From: Proteobacteria bacterium DTSAM18
GTDB lineage: Bacteria > Myxococcota_A > UBA796 > GCA-2862545
NCBI GenBank assembly: GCA_028767165.1
Contig: JARACJ010000001.1
Location: 558,001-622,000 of the forward strand
Length of the DNA: 64,000 nt
Direction of reading: 5' to 3'
Shown: piece by piece, positions 26,837 through 33,443 of the stretch
Numbering within the stretch: the stretch's first letter is position 1
How the letters are laid out: every line of letters starts with the position of its first letter
The notes under the pieces: generated by a model
Told to the model about the DNA's origin: nothing
Seen by the model: the letters and a program-made list of their open reading frames with translations, nothing else
Database searches by the model: none
Made by a program: the position numbers and the translations under genes

Positions 26837-28639
26837 GTGAGGTGGATTTTGGGGGAATTTAAGCTCGCAGAGATCGCGCAGGCCACATGCAAGCTTCGGG
26901 AGGACCTGAACGCGGTGTACGACCGTATGGGGGATGAAGCGGCGTCGTGTCGGATGCGTGTGAACCGAGAACTCGACGCAAGGGCCGAAGCCTCTACCGT
27001 CACCATCGCTTTCGTGGGTCAGTACAGCGCCGGGAAGAGCACCATGCTCTCTGCACTCACGGGCCGAAACGACATCTGCGTTGACGCCGACATCGCCACC
27101 GACGTGGCCACAGCTTACAACTGGCGGGGGCTGGTTCTCGTTGACACGCCCGGTCTCTACACCGAGCGCAAGGAACACGACGACACGACGCTAGCCGCGC
27201 TGCGTCAGGCCGATCTACTTGTTTTCTGTATCACATCGAACCTCTTTGACAATCTGGTGCTCGCGCAGTTCCGCGAACTCACCAGTACGCACGACTTCGC
27301 GCCCAAGGTTTTTCTAGTAGTCAACAAGATGAGCGCCGAGGCAGGAGACTGGGACCAGCGGGTGGCGGCCTACACCCGGTCACTCGACGAGGCCTTGGCA
27401 CCTGACATGCTCGATGCCTACCCACACGCATTCACAGATGCGCGCGACTACCTGGAGGGTGTGCAGTTTGACGAGCCGGAGCTGATTGACGACAGTAGGT
27501 TCAAGTCATTCGTGGACGGGCTGCATGAATTCGCGACTTCACGCGGCGTAGTGGCCCGCTACGACACCCCGCTGCGTATTATGCAGCAGGGTGTGCAGGA
27601 TGCAATGCGGCTGGCCACTCGGGACGACGACGGCGATGACGCCTTTCTCTTGCTGGTGGCCAAGGTCGGTCGGTCTTTGCGAGAGACCCGAGGGGTATTG
27701 CGCGCTGCTGTGAGCGAGCATACGTTCGCGCTGTCCGGGCGCATCCAGGAGATTGGGCGGAACTACTTGGAGCAGGCTGCAGAGGCTGAGGAACTGGACC
27801 ACATCACGGAGCTGACCAATGCAAGCGTCAGGGCGGCGATGGAGGCCACGAGTAATGTAGTGGAAAAGGAGATCGCAAACCATCTGAAGCGGCTTCAGGC
27901 GTCAATCGACGAGGTGCTTGATAGCGATCTGGCGCGAGGCTTCGCCGCACGCGTGGACCAGCCGGATGGGGATTTCGACGTGCTTGAGAGCAAGGAGGAG
28001 CGCGCGAGCCGCCAGGCATGGAGTCAGCTCAACGAGCTGGGCTCGAAGAGCGCAGGGGTGCTGGCCAAGGCGGCCCAGGGTCCTGCCTCTAGCGTTGGCG
28101 GTGGCTTTCTCGCCGCAAAAGAGGTGGCCGGAAGCACGTTGCACGATGGCGTATACGCGATTGGAAAATTCTTTGGTCACAACTTCAGACCTTGGGAGGC
28201 AGTGAACATTGCCAAGGACTTGGGGAACATTGCGGCGGCCGGCGGGGTCATCCTGTCGGTGGCCGGTTTTGCCTACGACGCTTATGCAGATCACCAGGCG
28301 ATGAAGAAGGAGGAAGAAGCGGCCGACGCCCGTCTCTCGGTGTCGCGGAGCTTCCGTACGATGGCGAGCCGCGCCCGTGACCAGTTTCATCGGGTGCTTG
28401 AAGACCAAGTAGAGCCGGAGCTGTTCGGGCCGATTGAGGCGCGGTTGGCAGAGCTGCGGCGGGAGAGGCTTGCGATTCGGGCGCGAGATAAGGAAGTCGG
28501 GGAGCTGTTGCGGACATTGGAGGATGACATTCGTGGCATGATCGCGAGGGTCCATGGGATGGAGGGGAGTCCTCCCAGGAGGTTCCGGCACGTACCTCGC
28601 GAGAAGAAGGGGCGCCCAGATGACCTTCAATATGCCTAG
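26837..28639 (+). CDS. Dynamin-like GTPase (module 2, second gene)
   Basis: The 600-residue protein has an early GTPase domain with P-loop GQYSAGKST at residues 61-69, DTPG at 103-106 and NKMS as the G4 motif (NKxD variant). Long coiled-coil helices and a glycine/alanine-rich hydrophobic segment (about 455-475) follow, as in LeoA and other bacterial dynamin-like proteins. It begins 16 nt after the TerB-dynamin gene, and such side-by-side pairs usually form hetero-oligomers. Start is uncertain: GTG 26837 gives the longest protein, but TTG 26849 has a better spaced GAGG (26839-26842). Codon use is looser than in the flanks, consistent with transfer. Confidence 0.85.
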   Translation: MRWILGEFKLAEIAQATCKLREDLNAVYDRMGDEAASCRMRVNRELDARAEASTVTIAFVGQYSAGKSTMLSALTGRNDICVDADIATDVATAYNWRGLVLVDTPGLYTERKEHDDTTLAALRQADLLVFCITSNLFDNLVLAQFRELTSTHDFAPKVFLVVNKMSAEAGDWDQRVAAYTRSLDEALAPDMLDAYPHAFTDARDYLEGVQFDEPELIDDSRFKSFVDGLHEFATSRGVVARYDTPLRIMQQGVQDAMRLATRDDDGDDAFLLLVAKVGRSLRETRGVLRAAVSEHTFALSGRIQEIGRNYLEQAAEAEELDHITELTNASVRAAMEATSNVVEKEIANHLKRLQASIDEVLDSDLARGFAARVDQPDGDFDVLESKEERASRQAWSQLNELGSKSAGVLAKAAQGPASSVGGGFLAAKEVAGSTLHDGVYAIGKFFGHNFRPWEAVNIAKDLGNIAAAGGVILSVAGFAYDAYADHQAMKKEEEAADARLSVSRSFRTMASRARDQFHRVLEDQVEPELFGPIEARLAELRRERLAIRARDKEVGELLRTLEDDIRGMIARVHGMEGSPPRRFRHVPREKKGRPDDLQYA

Positions 28640-28777
28640 TTAAATGTTGTCAATGAAGGCGCCTGTGGCCTTCTCGTTGGGAAGCTGGCCTAGTTCCGAC
28701 TGGCTGGGCCACCTCGGCGGTGAGTATCGCTGAATGTGCTAGCGCATCGAGGTCGCGCTGGTAGTGAACTCAGGATG

Positions 28778-28834
28778 GAAAAAACCCCAGCCACGTACGT
28801 GACGGGGGTCCTTAAAGCGTCCCTCTGGCCCTTG
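28778..28834. repeat. Internal copy C of the boundary repeat
   Basis: This block has the same order as the left boundary: a CCCC-rich arm, a GTACGTGACGGGGGTC arm, then CTTAAAGCGTCCCTCTGGCCC leading into the HTH frame. It is diverged from the ends (about one base in five) but the loop GTACGTGACG is closer to the tRNA-linked copy at 35.57 kb than to the left copy. It marks an older integration junction inside the island. Confidence 0.65.
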
Positions 28835-29038
28835 GGTGGGACAACTTTTCGGATCTCCTTCGAGGTTGTCCGCACGGTTAGGCGGCCGAAGGAGAGGAGG
28901 CCACGGAAGTCAAGAGGGTGGCGGGCGCGGGACTGGCAGAGGCTGTTGGACGCTGAGGTTGACGGGAGTCAGGCGGAGCTGGCACAGGCCATGGGGGCGC
29001 GAGCGGCGGTGAGCCAGGCGCTTGGTCGCTTGACATGA
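28832..29038 (+). CDS. Small HTH protein, copy C of the island-associated family
   Basis: A 68-codon frame with the same TTG-GGT-GGG opening as copies A and B. The basic part (VRRPKERRPRKSRGW) and the HTH (GSQAELAQAMGARAAVSQAL) are recognisable, with one codon missing relative to copy A at the turn. The frame is uninterrupted despite many substitutions. It sits directly after boundary repeat copy C, exactly as copy A sits after the left boundary. Whether it is expressed is unknown. Confidence 0.4.
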   Translation: MGGTTFRISFEVVRTVRRPKERRPRKSRGWRARDWQRLLDAEVDGSQAELAQAMGARAAVSQALGRLT

Positions 29039-29121
29039 GTGCCCCAGTTCACAGGAGGTTATCAGTCCGTGTTGAAGAGGTTTACTCCACTTCCACGTCC
29101 CCAAAGCAAAGGAGACACAAT

Positions 29122-30444
29122 TCAACTTGAATGGTACTTGAAGTCAGATCTCCTGATGATGAATGGCATACTGTGATTCAGTATTGTTGACATGTGATTC
29201 ACTCCATCAGTGTCGCCTGGTATTGAGCCTGACGTATCAGTCAGCACATAATGATCGGAGTATTCAGTATTGCGCATAGGGAAAAATGAACGCCCCCGCT
29301 CTCGGAGAGAGTTACGTTCGGGTGGTATGTCATAGTGGATGGCAGCATCACCTTGTAGGTTGATACCCGCCACGACATCGTCGGTGAGAATGAGTATGCC
29401 TTCGTTCTGTTGGCGGAATTCCATCAGAATCTTGCTACACTCACCGGATACGAGCGAGGCATGGGCCAGCCAAAAAGTCGTATTACAACGTTCGGAGAGT
29501 GCGGCATGTAAATACTCAGCAGTGGAGCGGAAAGCGCAAAACATGACGATTTTTCGTCGGTCTGATCTCAACATTTCATCGATAATTTGTGTTGTCGCAT
29601 CCAGGCGTGAATCAGATTCGATGTCGTCAATCGCCTCTAAGAGAACATTGGAAATGATGTTGTCTGGTGTTGGGGTGTCCATGTTCTGTAGCAGAAGTTC
29701 TTCAGCCGCAGCCACGCTGGAGCGGAGTGCGCTAGAGAAGCCCGCAGCCGGCGGAGGTACGGAATTGGCCGCGATGTCCCACAATTTGGCCTCTTGCGTG
29801 GTAGGCATGTATTCAATAGGAATGACGCGCGCAAAGTTTCGAACAATGGCATGAGAGTTCTGCTGGGCCCAGGAGCTTACAATCGAGCTCCAGTCGAGTA
29901 GCTGGTGATTGGACAAGCGATCGCCCCAATTCGCCTGTGCGCTACTCAAAATAAGGAACTTAGCGCCGTTCAGGTATTCTGCTGAAATCAGTTCCTCGAA
30001 CCGCCCACGTTGTTCGTCGTGGGATGTGGAACCGTCCATGATGATCAAGTCCCAACGTATCCGTGAGAGCATCTTTTGGGATGACGGGTTGGTCGCTACC
30101 GCGGTGGTTGTACAAGCTACTCCGGGCGGCCACGGAATACCTTGGAGCTGATCATCTTCGTATAGCGATCGTAGCCGTGGCTCATCCAAAGTAGCAGCGG
30201 GAACGCCTCCTTGGGAGAGTATCAGTGCCCACTGTTCGAGAATGGAGCGGTGAGGAGCTAGCAGCAGAACCTTGGTCGTCTCATTTTCGTTGAATATGTA
30301 TCTGAGTGCAGTGGAGGTTGCGGTCGTTTTTCCAGACTGTAGAGGTGCTACCAGAACCAACACGGCACCTTCGGCGGTGATCATCTTTAGCCGATTAATC
30401 AACTCACGATGCAAGTGCGCTAGATTGGCAGTGCTGTCGGTCAT
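29122..30444 (-). CDS. SF2 helicase-like ATPase with altered motif II (module 3)
   Basis: The 440-residue protein follows the SF2 helicase plan: Walker A APLQSGKT (33-40), motif Ia LLLAPHRSILEQW, motif III-like SSAQAN, motif IV IVMFCAFRSTAEYL, motif V LTDDVVAGINLQG and a motif VI-like RERGRSFF. Motif V is closest to SNF2/RapA-type enzymes. Motif II reads IIMDGST (Asp137), so the catalytic Glu of DEAH is replaced by Gly, and hydrolysis may be weak or absent. It has GGAGG before ATG 30444 and overlaps the CBS-HEPN gene by 4 nt (ATGA). I infer a nucleic-acid sensor partnered with that RNase-like protein. Confidence 0.72.
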   Translation of the reverse strand: MTDSTANLAHLHRELINRLKMITAEGAVLVLVAPLQSGKTTATSTALRYIFNENETTKVLLLAPHRSILEQWALILSQGGVPAATLDEPRLRSLYEDDQLQGIPWPPGVACTTTAVATNPSSQKMLSRIRWDLIIMDGSTSHDEQRGRFEELISAEYLNGAKFLILSSAQANWGDRLSNHQLLDWSSIVSSWAQQNSHAIVRNFARVIPIEYMPTTQEAKLWDIAANSVPPPAAGFSSALRSSVAAAEELLLQNMDTPTPDNIISNVLLEAIDDIESDSRLDATTQIIDEMLRSDRRKIVMFCAFRSTAEYLHAALSERCNTTFWLAHASLVSGECSKILMEFRQQNEGILILTDDVVAGINLQGDAAIHYDIPPERNSLRERGRSFFPMRNTEYSDHYVLTDTSGSIPGDTDGVNHMSTILNHSMPFIIRRSDFKYHSS

Positions 30445-31274
30445 GAATCCTCCGGCGTGGCTTGCGCAATTCGAATCCGGAGGTGCAGCCAATTCCGACA
30501 CGCAACGAGTGCGTCCCGATCACTGTTGTCAGTGTTAGGTCGAAAGTGAAAAACATCATTTCTAATTTTTCGGACACCTTCTAGTTTGCCGCGTGCCCGG
30601 TTCCTGGTTCCTCCAAATACGCTCTTAAAATTATTCTTCCAATTTTTGTCGTGCCGGAGGATCGCAACATAGTCATCGAAAGTCATAGACGCCAAACTAG
30701 CCGGGAGCTTGTCATTGTATTTGTGTTCGAGACCGTTCCTCACACAGGTCTGAAAGCTCTCAAGGTCAGGAAGAGAGATGTCAATGAGCTTACGCAATGA
30801 TAGTTCAATTTCTCCAATAAGCACGAATGACTCTGCTACTCGATGTAGGTAGGTTAGGACATCCATGGGGGTGACGATAGCAATCAATTCGTCGGGTCCG
30901 CTAACTAAAAGCGAGTCGCTTCGGTCAAGCACGTCGATTAGGTCAATAATGGTTTCAGAAGTCAGGACGTACACTGGCTTGTCGTGATTCAAGAATTCTT
31001 CGACAGGCAAATCGAGCGCCAATTCAGCCCCGTCGGCTACCTCCAATGCGAACGCACGGTAGGAGAAAACGCCAAGAATCGCCTTGCCCTTCATCACTGG
31101 CACCTGGGAAAATCCATGTTCGCGCATTAGAGCCAGTGCTTGTTGTGCGCTCATGTCAGGCGGTACCGTTACTACCTCGCTTCCATCCTGAATCACGCTG
31201 TTTACAACGTGGAAGTGGGCCAATCCCTGCTCAGGGGTCGGGAGGGGCACTATGCTTGTGGCAACGTTGCTCAT
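30441..31274 (-). CDS. CBS-CBS-HEPN protein, putative nucleotide-gated RNase (module 3)
   Basis: The 277-residue protein has two CBS motifs (about residues 22-80 and 90-146; the SQVPVMKGKAILGVFS segment is typical), which form an adenine-nucleotide-binding Bateman module. Residues 150-270 are a helical HEPN-like domain with R238-N-D-V-F-H243 in VRKIRNDVFHF, the Rx4H signature of HEPN RNases. HEPN proteins are frequent toxins or effectors in abortive defence, and CBS would supply ligand gating. No ribosome binding site precedes ATG 31274, which lies close to a possible promoter, so the message may be leaderless. It is translationally coupled to the helicase-like gene. Confidence 0.75.
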   Translation of the reverse strand: MSNVATSIVPLPTPEQGLAHFHVVNSVIQDGSEVVTVPPDMSAQQALALMREHGFSQVPVMKGKAILGVFSYRAFALEVADGAELALDLPVEEFLNHDKPVYVLTSETIIDLIDVLDRSDSLLVSGPDELIAIVTPMDVLTYLHRVAESFVLIGEIELSLRKLIDISLPDLESFQTCVRNGLEHKYNDKLPASLASMTFDDYVAILRHDKNWKNNFKSVFGGTRNRARGKLEGVRKIRNDVFHFRPNTDNSDRDALVACRNWLHLRIRIAQATPEDS

Positions 31275-31282
31275 TAAGTTGA

Positions 31283-31312
31283 AGACTACAGACTAGTATT
31301 CCTTGCCGTCAA
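31283..31312 (-). promoter_or_regulatory. Possible promoter of the CBS-HEPN/helicase pair
   Basis: On the minus strand, TTGACG (31307-31312) is followed after 18 bp by TGTAGTCT (extended -10-like, TAGTCT at 31283-31288). The predicted start of transcription would fall within a few bases of the ATG at 31274, consistent with the absence of a ribosome binding site. The -10 match is weak. Confidence 0.3.
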
Positions 31313-31376
31313 GAGAGTGGTGGGGTGCACTAGAGTTTCGTTGGACAGCTGATAAGACCTCACAGGGGATCTCAGC

Positions 31377-31526
31377 ATGCCCAAGTCCGAACGCGGCCGC
31401 TTCTCGGCCAAACGAAAGCGCGAAGCCGTTCTTCGACTACTTCGAGGCGAAGACCTCGACACCGTCTCCCGCGAGGTGGGGGTGACCGGCGCGACCCTCG
31501 CCAAGTGGCGCGAGGCGTTCGAATGA
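31377..31526 (+). pseudogene. Truncated IS3-type transposase OrfA
   Basis: A 49-codon remnant matching the N-terminus of IS3-family OrfA/InsC-type proteins: a basic FSAKRKREAVLRLLRGEDLD followed by a HTH (VSREVGVTGATLAKWREAFE). Full-length OrfA proteins are about twice as long; here the similarity stops around WREAF at about 31522 and the frame ends in sequence belonging to the opposing ATPase gene. It is the trace of an IS insertion followed by deletion. No OrfB or terminal inverted repeat is visible. Confidence 0.75.
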
Positions 31527-32750
31527 GCCGCGACGCTTGGGGGCTTGCGGCCGGTCGGCCTCGAGCCAGTGGCGGATGAGGGAGCACACCGCCTGGACCA
31601 ACTCCCCGCGGTGCTGGTCGACCCAGCGCGAGAGGTTCGGGTGCCGGTAGGAGCGCCCCTTCCAGGGCCGTGAGGAGTGCGCGTCCAGACGGATCCGCAC
31701 GCAGCGGCGGCTGAGCTCCCGGGACATCATCGGACTGTTGCCGGTGGCCAGCCACAGCGCCTCGTTGGGTAGGCGAAGCATCTCGGACTCGCCCAGGCGA
31801 CGGTCGGCCCACTCCTGGGACGTGATGACCGCAGCCAGGCTTGCTGAGTCGACCGTCTCCGCCAGGTTGTCCCACAGCACCACCGGCGGTGCCTGAGGGA
31901 GCTGCGCCGTGATCCGCTTGCGGATGGCATCGTGGCTGCGTGGCAACGTCATGGGCTGGGACGGCGTGCCGGTGATGACCCGGTGCAGCACATCAGCGAG
32001 CAGGCTCTTTCCGGTGCCTTCGGTAGGGGCTTCGATGATGAACAGGGGCGTCGGACCCTGGAACGACGGTCGGACGAACGGCGTGAGCAGGGCTGCGGGG
32101 GCGTGAACGCGGTCGCTGTCGTCGACGAAAAGGAAGTCTCCCAGCAACTCGTCCACGAGCCAGGCCTTGGCCTTCTCGGGTGCCCAGGTGGCGCGGGACA
32201 GATCCTGCAGCCCCCGGGGCAAGTCCAGGTAGGTCTGTGCGTCCGGATGGTACCCGGGACGGTCGAGGAAGAAACCACCGCTCACCAGGGAAGGCACACG
32301 CGCAACCCGGGCCAATCGAGGAAGGTGATGGCTGGGGAGGGCCATCATGTCCTGGGGGAGGGCATGGGGCACCGTCGTGTCTACCAGGCCCTGCTCGCCC
32401 TTGTCTCGAAGCCATGTGACGGAGCGACGAAGGAAGGCTGACAGCTTGTTCTGGTCGACGCGGCTCAGGCGGGACTCGCCCGGGAGACGCGTGTCCAGAT
32501 GCATGAAGGACCCGCCGTAGAGGTAGAGCTGGGGCCCAAAGGGGCCGGCCAGAAGGGCACGCCAGGCCTCGTCGGTGACTTCGGGGAGCTGCCGACCGTT
32601 GACCACGATGTCCGGCAGTCCGGAGGCGGGGTCGGGCGCAGGCTCGGGGGCAGGAGGAGGCGATTCGGAGGCACAGGCTTCGAGCTCCTCGAGCCAGGGA
32701 GGCATGGAGTCCTCCCAGGCGGGGATGTCGTCGTGGAAGGTGTGGTTCAT
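31437..32750 (-). pseudogene. P-loop ATPase truncated by the IS fragment
   Basis: The frame encodes 437 residues. Residues 1 to about 409 resemble ATPases of integrated elements (related to primase/helicase-associated AAA proteins): a conserved DIVVNGRQLPEVTDEAW entry segment, Walker A EAPTEGTGKSLL (Lys248), a VVLWDNL Walker B-like strand and LATGNSP sensor 1. After RRGSFE (about 31525) the remaining 28 residues are antisense to the transposase remnant and unlike the family, so the natural C-terminus is lost. It is the last gene of a five-gene minus-strand operon. Unlikely to be fully functional. Confidence 0.72.
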
Positions 32751-32753
32751 GGG

Positions 32754-32903
32754 TCAGCCTCCCACCACGGACAGCCGCAGACGAGAGCGACGTGTGGGGG
32801 CCGGCGTACGCAGAGGCGCCACGCCTTCCTTGATGGACTGGGCGATGAGCTGCGCGAGCAGCTCAAGGGCTCGCTTGGACGAGCCCTTGGAAGCGCTGGT
32901 CAT
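32754..32903 (-). CDS. Small basic protein of the integrated-element operon
   Basis: A 49-residue peptide (TSASKGSSKRALELLAQLIA, then a basic RTPAPTRRSRLRL tail) with one amphipathic helix. GAGGTG precedes the ATG by five bases. Its start overlaps the stop of the preceding small gene by 4 nt (ATGA), and its stop lies 3 nt before the ATPase start. This tight packing is the main support for its reality. Function unknown. Confidence 0.6.
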   Translation of the reverse strand: MTSASKGSSKRALELLAQLIAQSIKEGVAPLRTPAPTRRSRLRLSVVGG

Positions 32904-33046
32904 GCCGTCACCTCGCGCAGCTGCTTCCGCCAGATCTGATCGGGCGTGAGATGAGCGAAACAGTCCAGCTTCACCAGGCAGGCGCGCACGGGAGCCGTGA
33001 GCTTGCGGTGGTTGTTTACGAGCGGTAGCGGGATCGGGTTGAGCAT
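32900..33046 (-). CDS. Small hypothetical protein of the integrated-element operon
   Basis: A 48-residue frame (LNPIPLPLVNNHRKLTAPVR, later HLTPDQIWRKQLREV) of protein-like composition. It ends with ATGA overlap onto the next small gene, suggesting translational coupling. No clear Shine-Dalgarno sequence precedes the ATG at 33046. No family recognised; such short proteins are common in phage and integrative-element replication operons. Confidence 0.5.
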   Translation of the reverse strand: MLNPIPLPLVNNHRKLTAPVRACLVKLDCFAHLTPDQIWRKQLREVTA

Positions 33047-33100
33047 CCACAAACAGGGATGGAGTGAGGGGACGAGCCCATTGGCCCGTCCCGTGAACAG

Positions 33101-33439
33101 TCAACTCCTGCTGGTGAGATGCCACCCTTCTCCGTGTGGGCACTCGTAGATCCGGAGCCAGGTGCCACGTTCGGCCGCTAGGATGCTTGCCCGGCGTTCT
33201 GCGGTTGCATGAGACTGGTAGGCCTGCTTGGAGCACGAGCAACAGTAGTGACTTGGCGTGTGGCGTTCGGCGGGACACAGATGCCACGCCCGACAACGGT
33301 CGCATCGGTAAGGGACCATTTGATTGCCATAGCGGTGAAGAACGTAATGGGCACCTTGTTCGGCGGAGGCCTTGTCGGGATAGGCGCGACGAGCCGTACC
33401 GCGTCGGCTGACGCAGTTGGAGGGTTTTTGAATACGCAT
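33101..33439 (-). CDS. Double zinc-ribbon-like small protein
   Basis: The 112-residue basic protein has Cys/His clusters YRCDRCRAWHLCP and HYCCSCSK, and a third ECPHGEGWHL at the end. The pattern Y-x-C-x2-C-x2-WH occurs twice, which suggests an internal duplication of a small zinc-binding unit. It starts 4 nt after the stop of the FGE-fold gene and belongs to the same operon. A nucleic-acid-binding role is likely but unproven. Confidence 0.65.
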   Translation of the reverse strand: MRIQKPSNCVSRRGTARRAYPDKASAEQGAHYVLHRYGNQMVPYRCDRCRAWHLCPAERHTPSHYCCSCSKQAYQSHATAERRASILAAERGTWLRIYECPHGEGWHLTSRS

Positions 33440-33443
33440 GCCA

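Larger units (their letters stand above)
28640..29121. other. Junction between modules 2 and 3
   Basis: The stretch contains a weak hairpin just after the GTPase gene (GAAGGC at 28657 pairing with GCCTTC), the third copy of the terminator/HTH repeat (about 28778-29038), and about 80 AT-rich bases before the stop of the helicase-like gene. No other gene is visible. Confidence 0.5.
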
